From IMG/VR virus record IMGVR_UViG_3300037882_004189, positions 1-44,263 of that record: 44,263 bases of DNA. One strand, 5' to 3'. Made by a program: the position numbers and the translations under genes. Shown here piece after piece: positions 15,892 to 25,859 of the stretch. Under the pieces are notes generated by a model. The model saw only the letters and a program-made list of their open reading frames with translations, ran no database searches and was not told where the DNA came from. The DNA is from a virus. Within the stretch, counting starts at the first letter, position 1, and each line of letters begins with the position of its first letter.

Positions 15892-18800
15892 AAATACCTA
15901 CCACCGTCTCTACGCGTACCCAGCCGACGGAACGAGGGCTTGCCCCGCTTGACGGCTCGGCAACCGCTGCGTCCTTTGGTTCGACCACGGCACAAGGCAT
16001 CGTCAACCTCGGGGAAGGTGCACAAAAACTTGGCAACGCGTTTCTCGTTGAGGAAAAAGCACAACGTGAAAAAGTAGAGGACTTTGAAACGGCACGTCGC
16101 CTTACAGAACAAAACACCGAGTTCGCGCTCGAAGTTGATGGAATAAAGAAAGCTGCGCCGCCCTCTGGTGTCGGAGTGCGTGAGCAGATCGAAGGCGCGT
16201 TTAACAAACGGTTCAACGAATTTCTCGGAACAGTGCCGGAGCGAAGCAAGGCAGAGTATGGATACAAACTCGAGGGAATGCGCGGGCAACGTGTTGTTGA
16301 TGCCTCGCAATTTGAAACGGTCGCCGGCAGGGCGTTTTATAAAACAGGAATTGACGATGAAACCTCAAGAGCGAAAATCGCCATTAATCAGACACCCGAC
16401 TTATACGACGCTGAACGCGCTCGCGTCTTTGAAACGGTGGATAAAAGCGGGCTTTCTGTTATCGAAAAAGAGGAAATAAAGCGTAACGTTGAACGGGGCC
16501 TGCAACAGGTTCACTACAAACGCTCTTCCGCGAACGGTACGTTTACCCCTGCAAACACTCCTGTTGAAGGAGCGGTCTCGGTTTTCGTTGATCGGATAAT
16601 CGGGGCGGAAAGTGGAGGTAATCCGAATGCGAAAAATCCTAAATCTTCTGCAGCAGGTCTCGGCCAGTTCATTGACTCTACTTGGATTGAACAGCTGCGA
16701 AAGACACGACCAGATCTTACGCAAGGGCAGCCTGATGAAAATCTTCTCGCGCTTAAACTTGATCCGAAACTCCAGCGGGAAGTCTTAACAAACTTTACAA
16801 TTGAGAACGCAAAAAGCCTGCGCAAGGATGGGATCGTTCCGTCCCCCTCTAACATTTACCTCGCACACTTTCTCGGGGCAGCGGGAGCAAAGCGGGTACT
16901 AACAGCACGGGAAAATCAACCGATTGAAACAGTAGTCGACTCCGCTTCTATGAAAGCCAATAAGGAAGTGTTTTCAAAAGCCTCTACTGTTGCAGAGCTT
17001 AAAGCGTGGGCGCAAGGAAAAATGGGCGATGCCCAAATCCCGGCTGGTGCAGCCGCAGTAAAAGATGAACAAGGTTATTGGCGAGTACCTGGCGTCGAGT
17101 ACGATTTGCAAGGAAAAATTCGTGCAATCCCTCCGACTAAGGAATACATTGAGCGGGTTATGCCTGCACTTAAAAATATAGCTCCTGATCTCGGGATCAA
17201 GATTACTTCCGGCGGCCAAGATCCGTTTACGGGAAAAGCATATGGCTCGCATCGACATGATGTAAATGAAAAAGGTGAAGCCAACACAACTGACTTTGTT
17301 CTCACGCGAGGCGGAAAACCTGTAACTCCGAAAGAGGATCCAAAACTTTATGAGCGGGCAGCTGAAGAACTCGCGGCACAGGGCTTTACCGGGATCGGTC
17401 ACTACAGCTGGGGAATGCATGTAGGGGGCGGAAGTCGTGCTGTGTGGGGGCCGGATAAAACAGCGGCTACTGCAGCGCCAGCTATAACGGCAGCGGTGCA
17501 ACGAGGTTGGGCGCGTGCGGCGGATGGAAACAAAGATGCACTAGATACTGATCCCCGTTACGGTGCGCTTACGTACGAAGATCGCGTTTCTCTCCGCGCC
17601 GATGGGCAACGAGAAGCTGCTGCACAATCAAACGCACAGCTTCAGCAAGAACAAATTGCGATGACACAGCAAAGGAATAAACTTTACACAGATCTGTTTG
17701 ATGGAAAAGCTGGACAGGCTGATATTGATAACGCCCGTATGCAGGGAATACTTCCTGACTATGAGGGAATTAAAAAGGCGACTGAGATACTCAATAGGAA
17801 AGCGGAGGGAATTTCTCTGGAACAAGCTGCGATGCAGAAGCTTGGGACTAATGGAGCGGTTTGGTCGCCAACGGATAGTGAAGATAAAAAGATGCTTAAT
17901 GCCTTGATCGGGGAAAAAGGGCAACAGGCCCTCGGTCAAAAAGATAAAGCATATCTTACTGACTTTGTTATCCCTGTAGTAGAACGATCCCGCGACATTC
18001 CCACTGACGTAGTTGGAACGCTTACCGGTATGATCCGCTCTCGTGATCAAAGCCAGGTAGAATATGCACTTGACTCCCTTACCCAGTTACAGGACAATTC
18101 ACCTAGGGCTTACTCCGACCGGATCAGTGAGGAAACAAAGAACGATGTCAGCCGCTATCGAGCACTAAAGGACACTGTGCCGATGGACGAACTTATCCGC
18201 ACGATCAACGGAGGGAACAGTCAGGAAGAACGTGTTGCCTCTGAGATGAGAAGAAAAGATGGAGAGAAACTTCTCGCAACGAAAAGTGGGAAAGTTCCGA
18301 AGATCGACGCGCTTGTGAAAGAGATCGTTGGCGACTACGACGGCTGGTTTTCCTCAGCACCGCAGCTCGGAAAATCCGCTGCAATGTCTACGGCGATCGA
18401 AAGGTTCTCAGAAGAACTTTGGCTTACTGAGTATATAAAAACAGGAAAAGAGGATGCCGCGACTAAGGTAGTTAAAGAGCGAGTTAAAGAACGTTTTGGG
18501 GTTAGCGAGCTCGGCGGGAACGGAAAGATCCTGATGGAACTGCCGCCGCAAAATGCAGGGTATCGATCGCTTGGTGGAAGTTTTGACTGGATTGATAAAG
18601 ATGTTCGGGAAGGACTTAAGCTCAAGCCAGAAGAAAAGTATGAACTAATAACAACAGAACAAACGAGACTCGAACACAAGGCATGGAAAGAAGGAAGAGG
18701 GCCTTTGCCCTCATATGATATTATAAAACTCGACGCCAACGGGGTTCCTCATGCAGGAGTCTTTGATGAAAAAGGCAGACCTAAACGGGTTAGGTTTACT

Positions 18801-19121
18801 CCAAAACCAACAGATATACAAGCCGACCTTGACTACGCAACAAGAGAAGAAGCAATAGCTAAAAATGATTTATTTTTTGCTGAAATAGGAAGAACGGGGG
18901 CTATGGATCCTGTCCCTTCTTTACCAACGGGTGAAAAAGAAACTCCATTTAGTTCCGCTTTCAAAGAACAAATTCCAGTCCCAAAAGAACTTAGAGCGGA
19001 ATATGCTAGAAGAGTACAAGAGCGGTTTGAGTTACAGAAACCTTTTTTAACAAAAGAGGAAAAAGAAAAAAGTAAAAAGTACTTAGACCAGCTACAATCT
19101 ACACATTCTTCTCCACTATAG
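15888..19121 (+). CDS. Internal virion protein with lytic transglycosylase and M15-type peptidase domains
   Basis: The 1077-aa protein is probably ejected into the envelope to open peptidoglycan. Residues about 230-375 form a soluble-lytic-transglycosylase domain with IIGAESGGNPNAKNPKSSAAGLGQF, including the catalytic Glu and the GLGQF loop. Residues about 420-525 carry an M15-like zinc-peptidase signature: SHRHDVNEKGEANTTDFV (the H...G.A...D pattern) followed by GHYSWGMHVGG, supplying the last His. The C-terminal half is helical and charged without a known domain. It is ATGA-coupled to the preceding gene. Two muralytic activities in one ejection protein are uncommon. Confidence 0.85.
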   Translation: MKIPTTVSTRTQPTERGLAPLDGSATAASFGSTTAQGIVNLGEGAQKLGNAFLVEEKAQREKVEDFETARRLTEQNTEFALEVDGIKKAAPPSGVGVREQIEGAFNKRFNEFLGTVPERSKAEYGYKLEGMRGQRVVDASQFETVAGRAFYKTGIDDETSRAKIAINQTPDLYDAERARVFETVDKSGLSVIEKEEIKRNVERGLQQVHYKRSSANGTFTPANTPVEGAVSVFVDRIIGAESGGNPNAKNPKSSAAGLGQFIDSTWIEQLRKTRPDLTQGQPDENLLALKLDPKLQREVLTNFTIENAKSLRKDGIVPSPSNIYLAHFLGAAGAKRVLTARENQPIETVVDSASMKANKEVFSKASTVAELKAWAQGKMGDAQIPAGAAAVKDEQGYWRVPGVEYDLQGKIRAIPPTKEYIERVMPALKNIAPDLGIKITSGGQDPFTGKAYGSHRHDVNEKGEANTTDFVLTRGGKPVTPKEDPKLYERAAEELAAQGFTGIGHYSWGMHVGGGSRAVWGPDKTAATAAPAITAAVQRGWARAADGNKDALDTDPRYGALTYEDRVSLRADGQREAAAQSNAQLQQEQIAMTQQRNKLYTDLFDGKAGQADIDNARMQGILPDYEGIKKATEILNRKAEGISLEQAAMQKLGTNGAVWSPTDSEDKKMLNALIGEKGQQALGQKDKAYLTDFVIPVVERSRDIPTDVVGTLTGMIRSRDQSQVEYALDSLTQLQDNSPRAYSDRISEETKNDVSRYRALKDTVPMDELIRTINGGNSQEERVASEMRRKDGEKLLATKSGKVPKIDALVKEIVGDYDGWFSSAPQLGKSAAMSTAIERFSEELWLTEYIKTGKEDAATKVVKERVKERFGVSELGGNGKILMELPPQNAGYRSLGGSFDWIDKDVREGLKLKPEEKYELITTEQTRLEHKAWKEGRGPLPSYDIIKLDANGVPHAGVFDEKGRPKRVRFTPKPTDIQADLDYATREEAIAKNDLFFAEIGRTGAMDPVPSLPTGEKETPFSSAFKEQIPVPKELRAEYARRVQERFELQKPFLTKEEKEKSKKYLDQLQSTHSSPL

Positions 19122-19140
19122 TAACAAAGGAAACAGCGAA

Positions 19141-22100
19141 ATGGAATTTGTAGAACAAAATGATAACCTTGGATTTAGCTCCGGCTACCAGCCCAAGCCA
19201 GAGAAAGTTGCACCGACTTTTGGTGAAACAGTAAGTGCCGCCGCTACATTAGACAGTAGTGTACTTGCTGCGTATAATCTTGTATTAGAAGCTAATGCAC
19301 CACCTTCGCCTGTTGATTTTAACTTTAGTGTAGTTAAAAGACTGCAAGAGTGGGATAAAGAAAACGGAACTAATCTGTTTAATGATTACCGCGCTAATTT
19401 TCTCGGAGCGCGAAATGACGCAGATTTTTTGCGGATTGTTGGGAAGATTAAAGAGGAACAAAAAGCAGAACAGACGCTTGAACAAGCAGGAATGACAGGT
19501 ACAGTACTTAGACTCGCTATGGGAATTGCTGATCCAACACTGTTCATTCCATTTATCGGACAGGCAAAAGGGACGGCTGCGGTTGCCAAGGGCGCGGCGT
19601 TAGTTGGTGCAGGTACGGCGCTGCAAGAAATCCCGCTTCAGATGCAGCAAGAAACACGTACGGCAGGGGAAAGCGCGTTGGCCATTTCCGCTGGAACAGT
19701 ACTCGGCGGCATTCTTGGTGGCGCAGTTAGTGTTATGAGTAAAGGGGAACTTTCCGCACTCACTAAACAACTTGAAGCCGAGGCGAGTATGTATCGTTCA
19801 ACGGTTGAACCAACCATACCGGGCTCAATGGGCGCGGCCGCCGTACCAAAAGAATACGCTGGTAAACTTAAAGACTCAAAGGCAATGAAAACGGCGGATT
19901 GGCTTGGACCTGTTTCTCGAGTTATCAACCAAGATATAGATAAAGAAGCTTCTTGGGGGATGTCGCAACTGTCCGACAGTGGCGGCCTTCGTATGGAAGG
20001 AAACGTAAGGGGGATTAACACGTCAGAGGGCGGGACTGTTGAGTCACTTATCAAACCATACTACGGACAGTTTGCGGTTGTTACTGAGACTCTAGATCAA
20101 AGTTATGCTAAACACATTTACGGGGAAAATTCTGTTCCGGGTTTGTTCCCTAATTTACGGGCGGGGGTTAAAGGACTTCTTGATCCGAATAAGTTTTCTA
20201 AAAGCGAGTTTAGGGAAGAGGTTACTAAAGCACTGTTCAACGGCGATCTACATGAGATGAAAGAAGTCGCGGAAGTAGCGAAGGACATTCGGACGCGGAT
20301 TTTTGATCCTATGCTGAAAGAAGCTCAGAACGTAAAGCTCTTCGGGGAAATGAAACCGATGAAAGACGCGAGTTACTTTCACCGCATGTACGACACATAT
20401 AAGATAAAAGCAAATCAGAACAATTTTATTGAACTTCTTTCTGGCGAGTACGCGAAGAAACTGAACGAAGAGTTTGGGGAAAAGTTAGCGCGGCTTACGG
20501 AGAAAGAGCGCCGCGATACAAACCTTATCGCAGATCTTGTTCGACCGAAGGAAGAAGTTGCGGCAATGCGGCAGCAGTTCACAGGAGAAAAAGCTGCGCT
20601 TGAAGCAGGGCGCAATGCTGATCTTGTGGGGGTAGAGGATCAAATTAGTGCGCTTCGTTCTCAGGCTCGTCTCGCCGCAAAGACAGGTGATAAAGAAGCA
20701 GCGGCAGATGCACTTGCGCAAGCGAAAGAACTTGAGAAGAACGCAGGTAAAGACCTCAGTTCGCTTCGTGAGCAACGTGCTGAAATTAACCGTCGACTAG
20801 CAGGGCTTTCTAAAGCAGCTTCTGTTCTTGAGGAACGACAACTGAAAAAGTTCACCGAGATTGACAAGATCGACGACCTTAACCTTAACCAGTTCGACCG
20901 CATTGCACGGACTGGACAGAAGGTACTTAACAAGTTAGAAACAGTTTCAGATAAAGAACTTGGTAAATTGTTGAAGGGACTTGGTAACGACTTTGCTGAA
21001 ATGGAAGGGCGGCTAACTAAATCCGAGGGTCGGGTAGCTCGTTTGCTTGAAGCGGAAAATCCTGACATGCAGCGGTTGTTACAAGCGGAAGGTGTGAGTG
21101 TAAAACAAACGGGACAGTTGTCTGACATTGCCGCGCGGATGGAAGAACTGGATACGATTGATCGGGCAGCTTTAAAAAACGATATAAGAGAAGCGCTTGA
21201 ATTGCTCAAGGAACGTTCTCTTGAGTTAACTAAGAACCGTATAACAAGGCAGGGGCGATTAGAAGAAGCGGCAGCAAAGCTTTCCCCTGAAGCAAGTGCA
21301 GCGGGGCTCGCAGGTATTAAAGCACAAGGGCAACTTCGGCGAGAAACGTTTCTGGAAAAGTCTCGTCTCGGTGGTGCGGATAACATAGACTTCAACGCAC
21401 GTACTGCTGACTTTGCTCAGTACGCCCGTGAATTAGCCACTGATACAACAAACAAGATCATCGGCACGCAAGGTCGGATACCGCTTCAGGAAATTCTTTC
21501 CGGCCCTCGTGGGGCAGAGATGGCGCGGGTACTTGACATCGAGTCTAATCTTCTAATGGACTATCTTGAGAAGGATGTAGAGAAAGTTATCCGCGCTTAC
21601 CTTCGTACAATGGCACCAGACATCGAGCTTAAGCGGAAGTTTGGCAGCGTCACGGCTCAACCGTTGTTTGACAAGATGATCCAGAACTATAATAGTAAGG
21701 TTGAGAAGCTGGGAATTTTACAAAAAGAAGGTAAGATGACCGCAGAACAACTGTCGAAGGAAGAAAGTATTCTTAAGAAAAATCTCGAGGATAACCAACG
21801 GGATCTTACTGCTGTGATCGGCCGCTTGCGTGGGACTTGGGGAATACCGGATGATCCAGATGCGATCCCCTACAGGATGGGCAAAGCCATAATGAACCTT
21901 AACGTCCTTCGTCTGATGGGAGGTACATTGCTTGCAAGCATTCCAGACGCCGCGCGAGTTATACAACGGTACGGTTTGACTCGTACTTTCAGGGATGGAT
22001 TTACCCCTTTAATAACTAACCTCAGTACTTTAAAACTATCAGCACGAGAAGCTAAGCTTTCTGGTGGGGCAAACGATGCTCTCATGCACACAAGGGCGCA

Positions 22101-23091
22101 GTCTATAAACGATGTTCTTGATGATTACGGTCGTCACTCGAAGTTCGAGCGTGGACTTGAGTACGCTACAAATCAAATGGGCGCTGTAGCATTGTTTGAT
22201 AAATGGACTGTGGCAATGAAACAATTCAGTGCTTCGGTTATTATTGGCAAGATGACAGACTCACTTGACATTGTTGTTGGAGGGGCGAAAGCGAATGCGA
22301 AAGACACGGCAGAAGCGATTGAATTTCTTGCCGCAAAGGGGCTTAACGGTCCTCTGGGCAGACGCGTCTATGATCAGTTGTTAACTCCAGAAGGAGGGAA
22401 TAGAATAAAAGGAGTTCTTTATCCAAACACAGAGGCTTGGGTTGATGCAGAAGCGACGAGAGTTTTTCGTGGTGCGTTGGCTTCTGAGATGGGAAACACT
22501 ATCATAACCCCTGGGGTTGAACGCCCATTGTGGATGGATAGTTCTATGACGGGGCGGATGCTAGGACAGTTTAAATCTTTCGGAATGTCCTCGACTTATA
22601 AAATTCTTTTATCAGGAATACAGCAAAGGGATGCTGCGTTCTTTAATGGCACTATGGTGTCCTTTGGTCTCGGTGCACTTTCTTATTATCTCAGCGCTGT
22701 ATCCGCCGGAGGTGAAAGTTACGAAAAGATGTTGAAGGCAACTCCTGAAAAATGGGCGGATGAGGCGATTGCCCGTTCAGGTATCTTGGGAATTTTTTCA
22801 GACGGCCAGCGGTTTCTTGAACGCATTCCAGCAACACAGCCGTATGTAAGTTTTAGCGGCGATCGTACTGCACGGCGGGGGGGCGATGGCGCACTGGAAG
22901 TTATACTCGGCCCAAGCTACGGCCTAGCTAAGACTGCAAATAAAGTATTAACAGGGCTCGACGAACCAACACAATCAACTCTCAAGAGCATTCGGCAGAT
23001 GATGCCGTGGCAAAACCTTATTCTTTGGCGGAATATTCTCGACGAAATTGAAAAGAATGCAGGCCAAAACTTACCAGAAAAGAGGAACTAA
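19141..23091 (+). CDS. Large internal virion (ejection) protein
   Basis: This is the largest product, 1316 aa, and probably part of the DNA-ejection channel, like the large T7 internal core proteins. Residues about 120-200 include hydrophobic Ala/Gly-rich segments (AVAKGAALVGAGTALQEIP, ALAISAGTVLGGILGGAVSV). Residues about 430-780 are a very charged coiled-coil region rich in Glu, Lys, Ala and Arg. The C-terminal part is mixed. No enzyme motif is seen. AAAGGAAACAGCGAA precedes the ATG. Its end overlaps the fibre gene start (TAATG). Confidence 0.75.
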   Translation: MEFVEQNDNLGFSSGYQPKPEKVAPTFGETVSAAATLDSSVLAAYNLVLEANAPPSPVDFNFSVVKRLQEWDKENGTNLFNDYRANFLGARNDADFLRIVGKIKEEQKAEQTLEQAGMTGTVLRLAMGIADPTLFIPFIGQAKGTAAVAKGAALVGAGTALQEIPLQMQQETRTAGESALAISAGTVLGGILGGAVSVMSKGELSALTKQLEAEASMYRSTVEPTIPGSMGAAAVPKEYAGKLKDSKAMKTADWLGPVSRVINQDIDKEASWGMSQLSDSGGLRMEGNVRGINTSEGGTVESLIKPYYGQFAVVTETLDQSYAKHIYGENSVPGLFPNLRAGVKGLLDPNKFSKSEFREEVTKALFNGDLHEMKEVAEVAKDIRTRIFDPMLKEAQNVKLFGEMKPMKDASYFHRMYDTYKIKANQNNFIELLSGEYAKKLNEEFGEKLARLTEKERRDTNLIADLVRPKEEVAAMRQQFTGEKAALEAGRNADLVGVEDQISALRSQARLAAKTGDKEAAADALAQAKELEKNAGKDLSSLREQRAEINRRLAGLSKAASVLEERQLKKFTEIDKIDDLNLNQFDRIARTGQKVLNKLETVSDKELGKLLKGLGNDFAEMEGRLTKSEGRVARLLEAENPDMQRLLQAEGVSVKQTGQLSDIAARMEELDTIDRAALKNDIREALELLKERSLELTKNRITRQGRLEEAAAKLSPEASAAGLAGIKAQGQLRRETFLEKSRLGGADNIDFNARTADFAQYARELATDTTNKIIGTQGRIPLQEILSGPRGAEMARVLDIESNLLMDYLEKDVEKVIRAYLRTMAPDIELKRKFGSVTAQPLFDKMIQNYNSKVEKLGILQKEGKMTAEQLSKEESILKKNLEDNQRDLTAVIGRLRGTWGIPDDPDAIPYRMGKAIMNLNVLRLMGGTLLASIPDAARVIQRYGLTRTFRDGFTPLITNLSTLKLSAREAKLSGGANDALMHTRAQSINDVLDDYGRHSKFERGLEYATNQMGAVALFDKWTVAMKQFSASVIIGKMTDSLDIVVGGAKANAKDTAEAIEFLAAKGLNGPLGRRVYDQLLTPEGGNRIKGVLYPNTEAWVDAEATRVFRGALASEMGNTIITPGVERPLWMDSSMTGRMLGQFKSFGMSSTYKILLSGIQQRDAAFFNGTMVSFGLGALSYYLSAVSAGGESYEKMLKATPEKWADEAIARSGILGIFSDGQRFLERIPATQPYVSFSGDRTARRGGDGALEVILGPSYGLAKTANKVLTGLDEPTQSTLKSIRQMMPWQNLILWRNILDEIEKNAGQNLPEKRN

Positions 23092-24644
23092 TGACATTAG
23101 CAACAACTACGAGGGTGGCAACTGCCATCGGCAACGGAGTCACAACCGTTTTTCCTTTTTCTTTCTCTGTCCGACAAAGCGCGGATTTAGAGGTACGGCT
23201 TTATACTCGGGCGGATAATACCTTCACGATTATCTCGCCGGCAAACTATAGCGTTACGGGGATCGGTCCGACTTCAACAGGCGGGGCTGTAACCTACAAC
23301 CCAAGTGGAATACCTATTCCCTCAACACAGATGTTAGTAATCTACCGCACTGTTGCATATGTACAAGATGTTGAGATTGATAATCAAGACGGGTTTTACC
23401 CTACTGTAATAGAACAACAACTCGATCGGATTGTTATGCAGATCCAGCAAGTGGCGGAACAAGTTAGCACCGCCCTGCTTATTCCACCAACGGCGACTAT
23501 CAGTGATGATGAGTTAATCACACTGATAATTCAACTCGGGGCACAACAGGCACAACTTGACATCATAGCCGATTGGATTTCGGGCGCATCTGCATTAGCA
23601 ACACTTGACATAACAGGTTTTGTTTTTGCTACAGGAGGACAAACTATTGTGCCGGTTGCAGACGGGTACGTTCCAGGAACTTTAACTGTAAGACGCAACG
23701 GCATCGAACAACTGCAGGGAACTCCAATCGGCACAGGAGTAACAGACTTTGATTGCCAAGCTACTGACGGAGTTAACATTGTGTTTCCTTCCTCGGTGCT
23801 TGCTGCGAATGATTGTATCTCGTGGACAAAGAAACGAAACTTTGATGTTGCTAACATTCCTGCTGAAGGGGTTAGTTTTATTCCTTCTGGCGGGATCGTG
23901 GCAACTAACGTACAAGCTGCGTTGGTAGAACTTGATACAGAAAAAGTCCCAACAACACGGCAGATAACAACAACGGGACTGTTAACTGGAGGCGGGGCGC
24001 TAAGTGGTGATCGTGTTTTTGCTGTGCCGAAGGCGACTAGTGCGGAAGTAATTGCAGGCGTTGACGATACAAAAGCAACAACTCCGCTTGGAGTGCGCGA
24101 TGCAATCTTAGCTTCAGGTGGAACGCCTGCCGTTCTATTGATTAACTCAGGAGTTACTACTGCACAGGCAGTGCTTGACCTAGCGTTGTCTGGTGGCTGG
24201 CGAGGGTATCAACTTATTATTGATCAGCTTGAACCTGTTACCGCTACCCAACCGTTACTTGCCCGCTTGTCTTTTGATGGAGGGGCGACTTACGTTGCAG
24301 GGGCTTCTGATTATAAGTTCTCCGGAAGGTACGATGATGAAGGAGGTGCTACAGCAGCGTGGAATAGTACGGGCACAACAAGCTTTATTCTCGGACGCGT
24401 GCAACCAGCGGTAGCAGGAAATAACTCGCGCCTTAATCTTTCTGTATCTGCAATAAGCTCTGGGTATCGGACAAGAGTAGACTGGCTTTTTAACCATGAC
24501 TTTACTGGTCCGTTGAGTACAATGCTTGTGGCAGGTGGCAAGTGTATGGGGGGAAATATTACCCCTACCCACATAAGACTTCTTTATAACTCTGGCAATA
24601 TCGCAGCCGGAGCTCGTTGGCAACTTTATGGATTAAGGAATTAG
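23091..24644 (+). CDS. Tail fibre protein with gp17-like N-terminal domain
   Basis: The N-terminal 130 residues (VATAIGNGVTTVFPFSF, LYTRADNT, QDGFYPTVIEQQLDRIVMQIQQV) match the virion-anchoring domain of T7-like tail fibres. The middle contains repeated fibre motifs such as TTRQITTTGLLTGGGALSG and a SAEVIAGVDDTKATTPLGVRDA segment common in phage fibres. The last 140 residues form a beta-rich C-terminal domain ending in GARWQLYGLRN. It probably anchors the receptor-binding apparatus, with the following tailspike gene as partner. Confidence 0.85.
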   Translation: MTLATTTRVATAIGNGVTTVFPFSFSVRQSADLEVRLYTRADNTFTIISPANYSVTGIGPTSTGGAVTYNPSGIPIPSTQMLVIYRTVAYVQDVEIDNQDGFYPTVIEQQLDRIVMQIQQVAEQVSTALLIPPTATISDDELITLIIQLGAQQAQLDIIADWISGASALATLDITGFVFATGGQTIVPVADGYVPGTLTVRRNGIEQLQGTPIGTGVTDFDCQATDGVNIVFPSSVLAANDCISWTKKRNFDVANIPAEGVSFIPSGGIVATNVQAALVELDTEKVPTTRQITTTGLLTGGGALSGDRVFAVPKATSAEVIAGVDDTKATTPLGVRDAILASGGTPAVLLINSGVTTAQAVLDLALSGGWRGYQLIIDQLEPVTATQPLLARLSFDGGATYVAGASDYKFSGRYDDEGGATAAWNSTGTTSFILGRVQPAVAGNNSRLNLSVSAISSGYRTRVDWLFNHDFTGPLSTMLVAGGKCMGGNITPTHIRLLYNSGNIAAGARWQLYGLRN

Positions 24645-24646
24645 TA

Positions 24647-25753
24647 ATGACAAAAGCAACTACATTAGCAAGTGGATTTGATCAGCAAAGTTTTGACAGT
24701 ATTGCATTGGCGCAATCGGCGGTTATTCCTGCGGCGGTAAAGGGGGTGTTACTGTTAGGGTACTCGGCGCGAGAAGATGCTCCTCCCGTCAACTACCTTC
24801 GTGCCGCGACTCAACCTTCGCATGCAGGTAAGTTTCAATCTGCAGATGGTGCGTGGTGGGAACTAAACGCGGCGCAAGTTTCCCCTCAGCACTTTGGTGC
24901 AGTTGGCAGTGGTGCTGTGAACGATAGGAACGCTGTTGAGAACTGGTTGAAGTATTTACAGGCGGAAGATAGTACAGGTATATTGCCGCCGCGATCTCAA
25001 TACCGTATTGATAGTGCTCTTTCTGCTATTGAGAAGGCGGTTAAGATTGAAGGCGCGGGCAGCACCTCATCTGGTTTCGTTAGAAATTTTAATGGAACAA
25101 GTGGGGTTGGAATTTTTCACCTTACTCCTAGCGCAGACGCGAGTAGCAACCCAAACGGGACTAAGTTAGCAGGGTTCTATGCTAATATGGCGGCAGGTAC
25201 TACGGGTGGTTGTCATATATCAGGTGTGTCAACATCGGCGGTTGCATTAGCTGAGATCGTTTTAGAGGATTTATATCTAACAACCTTCGGCTCGAATACA
25301 AATGAGAACGTACTGAACTTTAACGGTACGGCTAAAACAACGGGCGCTATTGGTGTGAGGGTTCTTACTTTAAGAAACGTTAAATGCTTCGGCGCTACCG
25401 GATACAGCTGTGTGTTTTCGGGGGTTGAGTCTCTCCACTGGACTGGCGGTGGTGTGTATGCGGCGGGAAGTACAGGTACGGCGAGCGGCGGAATACAGAT
25501 CACTGGTACGGCAACGGTGAAAAGCGCAAACCACGCAATGCACATCGACACCTGTAGCGGACTTAACCTCACCCAGCTGAGCGGAGGGCAATTGCATATT
25601 TCAAGCATTGGGGCAATTAGTTCTTTTAGTATTGCTAATGATATAACCTGTTCAAACGTGTGTGTTTACACTGGGTTCTTAGGAGGGACGGTAACAAGCA
25701 ACTGGGTTTCTTCTGGCGTTCGCAGAACAGGCGCGGCTTTCGCAACAACGTAG
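24647..25753 (+). CDS. Tailspike-like beta-helix protein
   Basis: The 368-aa product shows pectate-lyase-like beta-helix features: AQVSPQHFGAVGSGAVNDRNAVENWLKYL (the GA..DG..N.T.A-type entry motif), then a long run of short Val/Gly/Ser/Thr turns. The C-terminus lacks an evident trimerisation domain. Such proteins bind or cleave surface polysaccharide. No catalytic residues can be assigned. ATG 24647 has AAGGA 7 nt upstream and is preferred over an ATG at 24617. A short N-terminal region suggests attachment through the preceding fibre. Confidence 0.7.
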   Translation: MTKATTLASGFDQQSFDSIALAQSAVIPAAVKGVLLLGYSAREDAPPVNYLRAATQPSHAGKFQSADGAWWELNAAQVSPQHFGAVGSGAVNDRNAVENWLKYLQAEDSTGILPPRSQYRIDSALSAIEKAVKIEGAGSTSSGFVRNFNGTSGVGIFHLTPSADASSNPNGTKLAGFYANMAAGTTGGCHISGVSTSAVALAEIVLEDLYLTTFGSNTNENVLNFNGTAKTTGAIGVRVLTLRNVKCFGATGYSCVFSGVESLHWTGGGVYAAGSTGTASGGIQITGTATVKSANHAMHIDTCSGLNLTQLSGGQLHISSIGAISSFSIANDITCSNVCVYTGFLGGTVTSNWVSSGVRRTGAAFATT

Positions 25754-25763
25754 GAGTTTAAAT

Positions 25764-25859
25764 ATGGAGGAAGAACAACTCGAGTTTTTTACTGAAGAAG
25801 AAATGGGAGGGAAAGTTATTGTTTCCTTCCCTCAGGAACAACCTCATGTAAACCCATAG
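25764..25859 (+). CDS. Possible small acidic protein, 31 aa
   Basis: An AGGAG 8 nt upstream of ATG 25764 opens a 31-codon frame ending at TAG 25857-25859. The peptide is very acidic (MEEEQLEFFTEEEMGG). It would be the last gene of the rightward block and overlaps the end of the convergent ATPase gene by 44 nt. The strong ribosome-binding site is the only real support. Confidence 0.35.
   Translation: MEEEQLEFFTEEEMGGKVIVSFPQEQPHVNP

Noticed and set aside
23091-25753. Diversity-generating retroelement near the tail fibre genes, as in BPP-1
   Set aside because: No reverse transcriptase motif and no template/variable repeat pair was found despite BPP-1-like capsid genes.
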